DNA of 50,808 bases, from the NCBI GenBank assembly GCA_964607765.1, contig CAZSNT010000060.1, positions 1 to 50,808 of the forward strand, written 5' to 3'. This stretch comes from CAZSNT01 sp964607765. Lineage in GTDB: Bacteria; Verrucomicrobiota; Lentisphaeria; Oligosphaerales; JABHEG01. Shown one piece after another: positions 34,633-42,706 of this stretch. Made by a program: the position numbers and the translations under genes. Every line of letters starts with the position of its first letter. Position 1 is the stretch's first letter. Below the pieces are notes generated by a model, which saw only the letters and a program-made list of their open reading frames with translations, was not told the origin of the DNA and did not search any database.

Positions 34633-34673
34633 CACTCGCCACTCGCACTCGACACTCACCACTCGCCACTCAC
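34633..34673 (-). repeat. Post-stop 6-7-mer tandem repeat (CACTCGC)
   Basis: Six consecutive 6-7-mers on the plus strand (CACTCGC, CACTCG, CACTCGA, CACTCAC, CACTCGC, CACTCAC). The stop codon of the 213-aa gene (34670-34672) lies inside the array. Confidence 0.85.
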
Positions 34674-35311
34674 GGCGTATCGGCGCCGGCTTTCACCTCG
34701 CCCGCAGCAGCCACAAAATCCTGGGCTGCCTTGACCTGCTTTCGTGTCATGTCTTCGAGGTCGCCCAGCGTGTAGCCTGTCTTGTTCTGAACGCGTTCCT
34801 GCCCGGGCGGCGCATCACAGTGTGCCTTGGCCACGGTGCGTTTTGCCAGGTTGTAGAACGTGTTCGCCCCGCCGCTGCCGCGCTTGATGATGGTCGCGGC
34901 CTCTTCGAGCAGTCTGTCAGGCGTTACTTCGTGCTCGCGGAAGAGCATCAGCCCGGTTCGGGAGTACTTCAGCGCCTGCTTCGAAAACGTGCTCGAGATC
35001 CAGCGCAGCTTGTCCTCCTCGTCCAGAGTCATGCTCGCTGCCGCCAGCCGGAACAGCGTGATCACGGCCCGGGCGCTATGTGTGGGCGCGTTGCCTACGT
35101 CGACCGAGTACCAGTCCTTGAGCACCACGCGCTCCGCAGCCTCGTCCGGGCCGAGACTGATGTCAATGACAGTCTCCGCCCCCGAAATCACCTTCTCGGC
35201 GAAACAGTGGGGTGAACACAGCAGCAGGGCCCAGCCAAGCGCACAAGCGAGCCGCGACCACGCCGCACGCAATCCCGGTTTCCTGTGAAACGAATCCTGA
35301 ACATGTCTCAT
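34670..35311 (-). CDS. Secreted protein of unknown function
   Basis: 213 aa. GAGGAAG lies 6 bases before the ATG. The signal peptide runs to about residue 38 (ALGWALLLCSPHCFA-E). The mature part starts with a beta segment (VISGAETVIDISLGPDEAAERVVLKDWYS broadly) and becomes helical (KLRWISSTFSKQALKYSRTG, LLEEAATIIKRG). One Cys remains in the mature chain (AHCDAPPG). It lies between the barrel gene and the 1038-aa kinase-like gene in the same orientation, with 115- and 64-base spacers. Size and position suggest a periplasmic accessory factor for one of its large neighbours. No family recognised. Confidence 0.78.
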   Translation of the reverse strand: MRHVQDSFHRKPGLRAAWSRLACALGWALLLCSPHCFAEKVISGAETVIDISLGPDEAAERVVLKDWYSVDVGNAPTHSARAVITLFRLAAASMTLDEEDKLRWISSTFSKQALKYSRTGLMLFREHEVTPDRLLEEAATIIKRGSGGANTFYNLAKRTVAKAHCDAPPGQERVQNKTGYTLGDLEDMTRKQVKAAQDFVAAAGEVKAGADTP

Positions 35312-35350
35312 CGCAAACTTCCTCGGTTCTGCCGTGCCCGTACCCGTTCA

Positions 35351-35426
35351 GATGACTCATTGACTCAATGACCCGCTGACGCATTCACAGCGTCAGCCGT
35401 GAGTCGCCCTCGACACTCGGCACTCC
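35351..35426 (-). repeat. Spacer with GACTCA repeats, 8-bp hairpin and CACTCG repeats
   Basis: GACTCATTGACTCAATGAC (35354-35372) is a short partly palindromic repeat. GCTGACGC/GCGTCAGC (35375-35382 and 35390-35397) forms a perfect 8-bp stem with a 7-nt loop. CTCGACACTCGGCACTC (35409-35425) then abuts the stop codon of the barrel gene at 35427-35429. The hairpin is inside the apparent operon with no T tract, so it may be an mRNA processing or attenuation point. Confidence 0.65.
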
Positions 35427-37667
35427 TCACCGCACGCGTTCGATGCTCCACAGCGGATCGGTAGCAGGCGGCAGCTTCTGAGCGAACTGCACCTCCATGC
35501 GCACCTGGCCATCCAGGCGCCTCGGGATGCCGAACCGAATCGTTCCGGCCCGGCCGCGCCACTCGTTCACGCGGATGAACCGTCCGGCTCTGACATCGTC
35601 CGCCAGATTCGCTGTGACATCGCCCTTGTCGTAGTGCTCATCCGGCCTGCCGAGCATCGCTATCAACTCCTCGCGCACGCGTTCGAACGTCTGCATCATG
35701 TCGTCGGGTCGGCCGACGTCATCGAACTCGATGACAATGGCGGCAGTCTGCAGCCGCCCGCCCGCGTGTACCAGGGCCAGGCGCTGACGCTGATCGATCT
35801 CCTCCAACACGCGCGTCTCGCACACCACCAGGCCGGACTGCTCGCTGAGACCGGTCACACCGGCAGCAGCCAGGTGACGCCTGACGGTGTCAAGCCCCGT
35901 ACCCGGCACCATGTCACGCAGATCAGGTGCAGCACCGCCACGCACCCGAACCGGTCCGGCAGGCGCGACAGGACCAGGCTCCCCTCGGTCGTGCTTCGCC
36001 TCGCGCGCCGGCTTGCTGAAGGCGTGCGTCCAGAACACGGACGCCAGGTACGAGTCCGTATGCGTGCTGTCGTCCGGGTCGCGGTGCTCCGTGCTGACGC
36101 GCAGCCCCACCGTGTCCGGGCCGCGCGTGTAGCGGTAGTTCAGGTTGTGCGAGAACGTACCCACATCCTCGGTCTGCGCGGAGCGCCGATCCTGGTAGTT
36201 GTAGGCCATGCTGTAGTCGAGGCTGTGCGCACCGCGAGTCAGATTCATTGAGAACGTGGGATACACGTCCACATTCTTGGTGCCGGGCCCGTGCGTGTCG
36301 CGAATCAGCACGCCGGGCGCGACGCTGCCCCGACAGCCGAGGAACTGCACCGCATGATCCACGGCAAGGCTGACGTGTTTGGTGACCGTGTCCTGCGTAT
36401 CGCGCAGCTGGTTGTCCATGTCCTGGTAGTACAGGCCAAGACGCCCATTCCAGCCCTCGCTCAGCGGCTTGCTCAAGTTCAGACTGAGCGAACGGACAAC
36501 CTGATTCGCGGTGTTGTCTTCGTCCTCCACATCCTGGATGAAGGCATCCAGGCTCCCGCTGAGGTCCGGCAGCGTGCTGCGCAGGAACGGTCCGGCCAGG
36601 TTGATGCCAACCGTCTTGGTATCGGTCCAGTTCGCGCTCTCCCAGCCGTCCCGGAAGTGCTGCACACGTCCCCGCAGTTGCAGGCCGTTTTCGAAACGCC
36701 AGCCGCCGTGCCCCTCCCACGAGCGCCGGTCCGCGCCGGCCGCCGCGCCGTTCGGCCGGTAGTGTTCGCCGTAGGCTTCGTGGCGGAAGCGGTAGGTTAG
36801 CGGCGTTTCGCCACGCCCGCTCACCTGCAGAAAGAGCGCATTGGCGTTGTTGTCCTGGCCGCTCTCCGCGCCGGCCGTGCCATCGTGGTCGCCGGTGAAG
36901 TGCCCCAGTTCACCCTCTATCGTGAGCGTCTCGGAGCCGATCGTGACACGTTTCTCGCCCGCCACGCTCAACACGTACTGCGTGCGGTCGAGCGCACCAC
37001 TCTCGTCATCGCCGTCACGTCTGTTGTGTGCCGCGTTGACGCTGTAGCGCCCGAGCGTCTCGTCCTGGAACAGCCAGGACATGCCATTGCTGTAGTCGTC
37101 GCGCGCTCGGAAGTGGCGCCAGGACGCACCCCCGGTGCCGGACACGAACACGAACGAGTGCCGCTGCGTCTCGCCGCCAAGGTGGGGTTGAAACTCCAGC
37201 TGCAGTCCCTTCAGAGAACGCTGCAGCGTGCGCGCGCTGAAGTGGGTGTAAACATCGCCAAGCTCCAACCGGAACGGAACACCCGTGTCGCCACACTCGT
37301 GCAGCAGGTTCACGCGCTCCGGCGTGATGCCGTTGTCCTGGGCCCGATACCGCGACTCGCTCCACACGCCCGTCACCTGCCCGCGCCACGTCCGGTATGG
37401 GTTGACGCGACGGCTGAAACTCAGGCTGAGCTCATCGTAGTTTTCCCAGCCCTCGTCCGCGTACGGGCTGGACGCGGGGTCGCCCTTCACCCCGTAGTAC
37501 TCGCTTCGCAACGTGTTGCTGCCCGAAATGGACCAGGGCGCCAACGTCTCGGACGCGAGTTCGAGCAGCCGGTCGTCCTCGGCTCGAACTGCTCCGACTC
37601 CGAGACCAAACGCCAGACCGAGGGTTAGCCCCCCGACAGTGCACAGACGCGATGCAATCCTCATCAT
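35427..37667 (-). CDS. Outer-membrane beta-barrel protein with C-terminal soluble domain
   Basis: 746 aa (an alternative ATG is one codon in; GGAAGG lies just upstream of both). Signal peptide about 1-29 (ending VRAE). Residues about 45-560 show regular alternating 9-12-residue amphipathic strands with aromatic girdles (SLSFSRRVNPYRTWRGQVTG, LTYRFRHEAYGEHYR, HSLDYSMAYNYQDRRS, SYLASVFWTHAFS), which fits a barrel of roughly 20 or more strands. The motif ELGDVYTHFSARTLQRSLKG near 135-155 looks like the GD...S..RG signature of some barrel families. After the barrel a soluble domain of about 180 residues follows. First gene of the cassette; it could be a transporter or anchor for the exported proteins encoded downstream. 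No family name can be assigned. Confidence 0.87.
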   Translation of the reverse strand: MMRIASRLCTVGGLTLGLAFGLGVGAVRAEDDRLLELASETLAPWSISGSNTLRSEYYGVKGDPASSPYADEGWENYDELSLSFSRRVNPYRTWRGQVTGVWSESRYRAQDNGITPERVNLLHECGDTGVPFRLELGDVYTHFSARTLQRSLKGLQLEFQPHLGGETQRHSFVFVSGTGGASWRHFRARDDYSNGMSWLFQDETLGRYSVNAAHNRRDGDDESGALDRTQYVLSVAGEKRVTIGSETLTIEGELGHFTGDHDGTAGAESGQDNNANALFLQVSGRGETPLTYRFRHEAYGEHYRPNGAAAGADRRSWEGHGGWRFENGLQLRGRVQHFRDGWESANWTDTKTVGINLAGPFLRSTLPDLSGSLDAFIQDVEDEDNTANQVVRSLSLNLSKPLSEGWNGRLGLYYQDMDNQLRDTQDTVTKHVSLAVDHAVQFLGCRGSVAPGVLIRDTHGPGTKNVDVYPTFSMNLTRGAHSLDYSMAYNYQDRRSAQTEDVGTFSHNLNYRYTRGPDTVGLRVSTEHRDPDDSTHTDSYLASVFWTHAFSKPAREAKHDRGEPGPVAPAGPVRVRGGAAPDLRDMVPGTGLDTVRRHLAAAGVTGLSEQSGLVVCETRVLEEIDQRQRLALVHAGGRLQTAAIVIEFDDVGRPDDMMQTFERVREELIAMLGRPDEHYDKGDVTANLADDVRAGRFIRVNEWRGRAGTIRFGIPRRLDGQVRMEVQFAQKLPPATDPLWSIERVR

Positions 37668-37836
37668 CGGTCCCTTCCGCTATCGCAGGTATGCAGCACA
37701 GACACGGCACAAGCAGGAGCAGGGGCGCGGAAGCCCAGCGGCAAAGACAGTCACCCACCGGGTAGCGCAGATTGAGCGCCGCGCGTTGTGCCGCGCCACG
37801 TTCTCACAGGCCTTGTCCCACAGTCGTCTGCAGGCA

Positions 37837-37864
37837 ATAATACGGGTCAAACGGCACAAATCAA
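37837..37864 (-). promoter_or_regulatory. Sigma70-type promoter for the envelope cassette
   Basis: Minus strand TTGATT (37859-37864), 16-bp spacer, TATTAT (37837-37842). It has the same spacing and -10 as the promoter at 2237-2264. The transcript would start near 37830, leaving a leader of about 163 nt before the barrel gene, long enough for regulation. I could not define a known riboswitch in it. Confidence 0.6.
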
Positions 37865-37942
37865 GATTGACTTGACGCACGCTCGGGGAAACCCCCGTTC
37901 CTGCCGCTCGCGCCATACGCGTCACAGCCGGACCCCGGGGGC

Positions 37943-37978
37943 GGGCACGCCGGGCTACGGGGGGTGCCCTGCGTAGCT
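37943..37978. repeat. CTACGGGGG element, copy 2
   Basis: The 15-mer GCCGGGCTACGGGGG (37949-37963) is identical to 25-39. Here it forms the loop of a GGGCAC/GTGCCC stem (37943-37948 and 37964-37969), followed by the shared TGCC..GCGTAGCT tail. Confidence 0.6.
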
Positions 37979-38022
37979 CTGAGCCATACCGTGGTGTAAG
38001 TTGCTTGACCAGGAATTGACAG

Positions 38023-38874
38023 ATGAACTGTACCGTCTACACCGATCCGGCCGAGTTTCTTGCCGTTGCCGAACCGCGGCTGCGGCACGACGAGTGCGTC
38101 AACGGACTCATGCTGTCCATTGCTATCCGGCTTGCGCAGGGGCATGCTTACGGCCCGGAACCGCCCTACATGGCGGCGGCGTTTTCCGATCATGACCTGG
38201 CGGCGCTCGCGCTGATGACGCCGCCGCACAAGCTGCAGCTGCTGTTAATGGACGAGTACGATACTGCCTCGGCTCGTGCCATCGCCGAGGATCTGGCCGC
38301 CGGGCAGTGGCGGGTGCCGGCCGTGCTGAGCCGCGAGGCAAGCGGCCTCGCCTTTGCACGAGAGTGGTGTGCGTTGCAGGGCGGCACGCACAGGCTCGGA
38401 ATGCAGCAGGGCATCTATGAGCTCAGACAGGTGACGCCCCCCGTTCGGCCGCCGCCGGGCCGCTTCCGCCAGGCCCGACGCCGCGACCTGCCGCTCGTCG
38501 CCGAGTGGGCGGCCTCGTTCCACAGCGCCTGCCGCCTGCGCACGCCGCCCGATCTGTCCGTGTCCGGCGCTGAGAGCAAGATCCGCTCCGGCGAGTTGTT
38601 TCTCTGGGACGACGGCGGCCCGCGATCCATGGCGGCCCGGACGCGCCCCACCGCGCACGGCGAGTGTATCGGGTTCGTGTACACGCCACCCGAACACCGT
38701 AACCATGGCTACGCATCAGCCACCGTGGCAGCCCTGTCCCAGACCGTTCTGGACAGCGGCAAGCACTTCTGTACGCTGTTCACCGACCTCGCCAACCCCA
38801 CATCCAACAGCGTCTACCAACGCATCGGCTACCGCCGCGTCGCTACTGTCGCAGATGTGGAACTGATGGACTAA
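38023..38874 (+). CDS. GNAT-family N-acetyltransferase
   Basis: 283 aa, soluble. AGGAA lies 7 bases before the ATG. The C-terminal half (about 145-283) is a GNAT domain: the acetyl-CoA loop is in VYTPPEHRNHGYASATVAAL (pattern R/Q-x-x-G-x-A), and the last strand-helix is LFTDLANPTSNSVYQRIGY. The N-terminal half resembles the extension of COG3393-type predicted acetyltransferases. The acceptor is unknown; such proteins acetylate small amines, amino acids or antibiotics. It is a single gene convergent with the UroD-family gene and divergent from the barrel gene, so the context gives no substrate clue. Confidence 0.92.
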   Translation: MNCTVYTDPAEFLAVAEPRLRHDECVNGLMLSIAIRLAQGHAYGPEPPYMAAAFSDHDLAALALMTPPHKLQLLLMDEYDTASARAIAEDLAAGQWRVPAVLSREASGLAFAREWCALQGGTHRLGMQQGIYELRQVTPPVRPPPGRFRQARRRDLPLVAEWAASFHSACRLRTPPDLSVSGAESKIRSGELFLWDDGGPRSMAARTRPTAHGECIGFVYTPPEHRNHGYASATVAALSQTVLDSGKHFCTLFTDLANPTSNSVYQRIGYRRVATVADVELMD

Positions 38875-38922
38875 CCCACAGGCCTGCACCGGCGTGCCGT
38901 GTCCGTGTCGAGCTTGTCTGGG

Positions 38923-38938
38923 ATGCGGCCGCCCGCAT
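38923..38938. terminator. GC hairpin between convergent genes
   Basis: ATGCGG/CCGCAT, a 6-bp stem with a 4-nt loop, in the 79-base gap between the GNAT stop and the UroD-family stop. There is no T tract, so a terminator role is only positional inference. Confidence 0.3.
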
Positions 38939-38953
38939 GGGGCAGGAACGTAC

Positions 38954-40030
38954 TCACGAATATCGCCCATGGTCCCTTGCCGTCTCGTACATGGCGATGA
39001 CGTTCTCGGTGGGGGAGTTGTCCTGCAGGGAATGGGTAGGCGCGAAGCAGTAGCCGCCGCCCGGCATCATGATGTCCAGCGTGTTGCGGCAGTACTCCAC
39101 CGTCTCCTCGACCGTACCCGTGGCAACGGGGCCTGCCGTGCTGATGCAGCCGTGGAAGGCGAGGCGCCCGCCAAAGGTCTTCTTGAGGTATTCCGGGGAC
39201 ATGTCCGCAGCTTCGGGCTGCAGCGTATCGACTGCTCTCAATCCCATCTTGATGTACTCCTCGTAAGCCCAACTGCTGGACCCACAGGTGTGCATCATGA
39301 CGGGCAGATCGTAGGCGGCTGCGAGATCGAAAAACGGTTTGTGCCGGGGCAGGATGTGCTTCGTGAGCATGTCCATGCTGATCAGCGGCCCGTGCTGCGT
39401 GCCCAGGTCCTCGCCCATCCACATGAAGTCGACCACGCCTTTCGGGACGGCCTCGAGCGTCCGTTCGGTCACCTCGAGCTGAATCGACAGGAACCGGTCG
39501 ATCAGCAGCAGCCCCGCAGGCTCGTCCAGGGCGAGATCGCAGAACACCTGTTCCATCGACCGATGAAAGCCGGCCGTGTTGATGATGCAGCCAAGCCCCG
39601 CGCCACCGACGTGGACGGCATACTCCCGGTTTCTCCTGCACGCTTCGGCCACGCCGCCGTAGTCGTGGTCGTCCGGCGACGGCATGGGCCAGGTCGCGAC
39701 TGTTTCCTCATCCGCATCCCGGAGCGGAAAGTCGCAGTAGTCCCAGTAGCCGCCGCTCTCGTGCTTGACATACATCCGGTGGATGCCCCAATTGTCCACC
39801 CTCACGCCGCGTTCAGGGATATCTTCGTGCAGCTTCGGCCCGGTGTAGGGAGCACCAATGCCCCGGAAATCCACGCCGAGCGCCCGGCGCAGCCCCTCCG
39901 CGTCATGCGGATCGAGGCCGAAGTGCGCTTTCAGTCGTCCGTCAACTCCCGGATTGGAGTGATAGTTGATGGGAACGCGGTCGGCCTCCTGATTGGCCAG
40001 TGTGGTCAACACTCGTTCTCTGGATGTCAT
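38954..40030 (-). CDS. Uroporphyrinogen decarboxylase (UroD/MtaA) family protein
   Basis: 358 aa, no signal peptide. It has the UroD-family TIM-barrel pattern: N-terminal TSRERVLTTLANQEADRVPI, the metal-type motif MHTCGSS (about 248-254) and a later FHGCIS. The residues that mark true HemE (the N-terminal FRQAGR-type substrate motif) are not present, so this is a non-haem member, closer to corrinoid or methyl-transfer proteins such as MtaA, or to the many uncharacterised UroD-like proteins that are abundant in Lentisphaerota and Kiritimatiellota. No corrinoid protein or methyltransferase partner is adjacent. It begins 24 bases after the sigma-fusion gene stop on the same strand and may be co-transcribed with it. 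Confidence 0.88.
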   Translation of the reverse strand: MTSRERVLTTLANQEADRVPINYHSNPGVDGRLKAHFGLDPHDAEGLRRALGVDFRGIGAPYTGPKLHEDIPERGVRVDNWGIHRMYVKHESGGYWDYCDFPLRDADEETVATWPMPSPDDHDYGGVAEACRRNREYAVHVGGAGLGCIINTAGFHRSMEQVFCDLALDEPAGLLLIDRFLSIQLEVTERTLEAVPKGVVDFMWMGEDLGTQHGPLISMDMLTKHILPRHKPFFDLAAAYDLPVMMHTCGSSSWAYEEYIKMGLRAVDTLQPEAADMSPEYLKKTFGGRLAFHGCISTAGPVATGTVEETVEYCRNTLDIMMPGGGYCFAPTHSLQDNSPTENVIAMYETARDHGRYS

Positions 40031-40054
40031 GCTCAGCCATCCCCTTGGTCAAGA

Positions 40055-42463
40055 TCACTCCGGCACCACGCCCACAAACACGAGACTGTTCTGGAACCAA
40101 CCGACACGAACAGGATTGCGCGGATCAGGCTCCCAGTCTTTGCCGTTGTGGACGAACTTGTACTCGTGCTGGCCCATCGGGAGCCGTACACACACGCTGT
40201 ACAGACCCGCCTCGTCAGGGCCTTCCATACGCAGACCGGCGGGTTTCCAGCCGTTGAAGGAGCCGGCCAGATACACCGACTGCACACGCTTCCTCGGTCG
40301 GTAGGTGAAAGTTACCTCGTACGAGCCGTCATCGAGCGGGCGACGCGCCGGGGCCAACGCCGCGTGCAGAACCGTTACCGGCACGACCACGTCGACGCGC
40401 TCGCCGTCCCGCCGCAATGACAGATGCAGGTCCCTGCCAAACCACTCCCGGCCGTGACGACCATACAACGCCAGCACGTCTTCCTGCCGGTCGACGGGCA
40501 TCCCGTTGACCCCGGCAAGCTCGTCACCGCCCTGCAGCCCGAACCGGGCCGCAATACTGCCGGGGGCCACCGACCCTGCTCTGGGCAGCGGGGCAGCGAA
40601 GTCCACGGCCAAGTTGACGCCCAGGATCTGGGCAGCCCGCATGAACGTGCCGGGCTCAACCACCGGACTGGGGGGGTGGAACTTCATGGAGCGTGTATCC
40701 ACAAGCAGGCTGCGGACAAGATCGTGCACGAGCCGGACGATCCGCGCGCCGCTGTCGCAGTCCACTCGCTCCACCTGATCCGTGACCTGGCGGAAGTCCG
40801 GATGCAGGCCGGTGTAGAGGAGCACGGCAGGTATCTTGGCGTGCAGGAACGTCAGGTACTCGCTGTGAACCAGGCAGGGAACGTGCGTTTCAACCTGCAG
40901 ACCGCGTGCCGCACCGAACTCCTCCAGACGCTTCTGCAGTGCCGGGGTGCACGCTGCGTGCCCCGCATAGACTTGCCTCTTCCGGGCCCGGCCAATGCCG
41001 CCCAGCTGTATCACGGCCGCGGTCTTGTCCAGAGGCCAGGCAGGATGGGCACGGTAGTGCTCTACGCCAGCGTGCCCCTGCTCGTGCGCATCGTAGACCA
41101 CGAATACAACCGCACGCCGGGACTGAGCGAGGGCGAGGCGTTCCCGGCCCAGGTCCTCCGCGACCATCAGCAGCGCGGCAACGCCGCCGGCATCATCGGC
41201 GCTGTTGTGGATGCCGTCCTCACCCGTCTCCACGCGGCGCGCGTCCGTGCCCAGGCCGTCCGCGTGGGCGGTGACCAGTACGGCCTGGGCGCCGAGTTCC
41301 CCGGCGCCGGGCAATACGGCCACCACGTTCACAGCCCGTTTGCGGTTGGCCGTGAACTCCTGGAGGTAGTCCCCGGGGTCGCCCGCGGGCAACAAGCCTG
41401 CCTCGGCCAGAGCTCCGGCGATGTACCCCGCCGCTTCGGCCATGCCCTCGCTGCCCGTGGCACGTCCCCCAAGTTCATCGCTTGCGAGGAAAGCAACGTG
41501 CTCGCGGAAAGCCGCTGCCCGAGCACCGAGCCGGGGCTCGGTTGGTTCCCCGCGCACTGGCCCTGCCACAGCTGCCGCACCGGTCAGGCGCCGCTCAGCC
41601 GTGGCCGGCGCTTCACGAGATTCGGGCACGCCCGGAGCAGTCTGCGCCGGACGCGGCGGAGCGGGAGGCGGTAACGGCCGCTGCGCGCGTGTCGTCAGCT
41701 GAACCGCAACAGGCACCGCAAGAACCAACACGGCGGTTGCTCCCAGCGCCGCCAGCTTGGCGCCAGCAACCCCGAGAACGGCGCCGCCCCCGGCGGCAGT
41801 TGCGGCAGCGCCCGCTGCGCCGGGACCGGGGCCTGCGATAGCCACCTTCCCCAAAGCCACGGCGAGGGACGCGGGAGCGGCGGATACGGCGTTCTCCATG
41901 AGAAGGCTGGTCAGCAAGGCAACAGAGGTAACCACCTCGAGCTTGCGCAAGTCGGCTCTCAACGCTTTGACGGCCGTGTCGAGCCGTCGTGACACCGTTG
42001 CGGGGGAGACCTCGAGTTCGTGTGCGAGCTCGGCCTGCGGACGCTGCCGCAGGAAATGCTCGATGACCAGGTGCCGCTGCGCGTCAGGAAGCTGGTCAAT
42101 CACCTCGTCGATATGCGGTGCAATATCGTCCCAGTCCGACTGCTTCGGTTCCGCCGCGTCGTGGTGCATCTGGACATAACTCCGCTCTCTGCGTTTGCGC
42201 GCGTTCTCGCTCCGGATAGACTGGAGGCACACGCGTGTCGCACAGCGATGCAGCCAGCCGCTCACCGAAGCACGGACATCGACCGCCTGCTGTGCGAGCT
42301 TCACGAAACACTCCTGCGCCGCTTCCTCGGCGCGGTGCGGGTCGCGGTGTTCACGCAGGCAAACGCTGAACACAAGGCCCTGGTAACGCTTCACAATGCC
42401 CGCGAAAGCCTGAGCATCGCGTGTCCGGGCGTACTCGTTCAATAACTCGAGGCTGTCGTCCAT
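40055..42463 (-). CDS. ECF sigma factor fused to membrane segment, M28-like pseudopeptidase, PDZ and glycogen-binding module
   Basis: 802 aa. Residues 10-80 are sigma region 2 (RYQGLVFSVCLRE, EEAAQECFVKLAQ) and 115-172 region 4 (LPDAQRHLVIEHFL, then helix-turn-helix ELAHELEVSPATVSRRLDTA). A Gly/Ala-rich hydrophobic stretch near 225-256 can cross the membrane. Residues 315-590 match M28 peptidases (LASDELGGRATGSEG, TGLHPDF), but only some metal residues remain: His400, Asp402, Asp423/424 and Glu461 are kept, while the base Glu is His460, the NLD Asp is Gly488 and the SDH His is Tyr536. A PDZ-like domain covers 605-700. AMPK-type CBM48 covers 712-800 (YLAGSFNGWKP, GQHEYKFVHNG). The domain order suggests a sigma factor that is tethered to the membrane and controlled by an extracytoplasmic binding region. 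Confidence 0.92.
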   Translation of the reverse strand: MDDSLELLNEYARTRDAQAFAGIVKRYQGLVFSVCLREHRDPHRAEEAAQECFVKLAQQAVDVRASVSGWLHRCATRVCLQSIRSENARKRRERSYVQMHHDAAEPKQSDWDDIAPHIDEVIDQLPDAQRHLVIEHFLRQRPQAELAHELEVSPATVSRRLDTAVKALRADLRKLEVVTSVALLTSLLMENAVSAAPASLAVALGKVAIAGPGPGAAGAAATAAGGGAVLGVAGAKLAALGATAVLVLAVPVAVQLTTRAQRPLPPPAPPRPAQTAPGVPESREAPATAERRLTGAAAVAGPVRGEPTEPRLGARAAAFREHVAFLASDELGGRATGSEGMAEAAGYIAGALAEAGLLPAGDPGDYLQEFTANRKRAVNVVAVLPGAGELGAQAVLVTAHADGLGTDARRVETGEDGIHNSADDAGGVAALLMVAEDLGRERLALAQSRRAVVFVVYDAHEQGHAGVEHYRAHPAWPLDKTAAVIQLGGIGRARKRQVYAGHAACTPALQKRLEEFGAARGLQVETHVPCLVHSEYLTFLHAKIPAVLLYTGLHPDFRQVTDQVERVDCDSGARIVRLVHDLVRSLLVDTRSMKFHPPSPVVEPGTFMRAAQILGVNLAVDFAAPLPRAGSVAPGSIAARFGLQGGDELAGVNGMPVDRQEDVLALYGRHGREWFGRDLHLSLRRDGERVDVVVPVTVLHAALAPARRPLDDGSYEVTFTYRPRKRVQSVYLAGSFNGWKPAGLRMEGPDEAGLYSVCVRLPMGQHEYKFVHNGKDWEPDPRNPVRVGWFQNSLVFVGVVPE

Positions 42464-42616
42464 GATCGAGCCTGTGCTGAAGTGTCTCCTGTCTCACTGT
42501 CAATATAGGTGCAGCCGATCCGCGGGTCTTGCATGCGACTGGCTGTTTCCTGCCGTCCGGCAGGATTCGACGTTTGGTGGTCAGTGCCCCGTGCTCTCAG
42601 ACAGGAGGAGACGCCG

Positions 42617-42654
42617 TCGATTGCGGTCGGCAGCGGTCGATTGCATCCGATTGC
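42617..42654 (-). repeat. Degenerate TCGATTGC 8-mer repeat
   Basis: TCGATTGC at 42617 and 42637, CCGATTGC at 42647, interleaved with GGTCGGCAGCGG, in the 243-base spacer between the sigma-fusion and LamG genes. It is related to the spacer repeat at 17243-17268. Confidence 0.6.
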
Positions 42655-42706
42655 TGTCGAGCCCTCTCACTCGAGCTCAGCTGGAATGCGACCGCCGGCC
42701 ACGGCT

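Larger units (their letters stand above)
37668..38022. other. Divergent intergenic region between barrel and GNAT genes
   Basis: 355 bases. It holds the minus-strand promoter for the barrel gene (37837-37864), a predicted 5' leader of about 160 nt for that gene, and copy 2 of the CTACGGGGG hairpin element (37943-37978). For the plus-strand GNAT gene I see only the ribosome site AGGAA upstream of 38023 and no convincing promoter. The short ORFs here have no coding character. Confidence 0.6.

Noticed and set aside
34633..34673. Possible CRISPR-like array
   Set aside because: The repeats are 6-7 bases with no unique spacers, and no cas genes are present. They are simple tandem repeats.
31624..34734. 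A 1036-aa plus-strand frame opposite the kinase-like gene
   Set aside because: Antisense shadow; leucine/arginine-rich without a plausible start region.
38954..40030. hemE (haem biosynthesis)
   Set aside because: The true HemE N-terminal substrate motif is missing and no haem genes are nearby; the HTCG-type motif fits the wider UroD/MtaA family.
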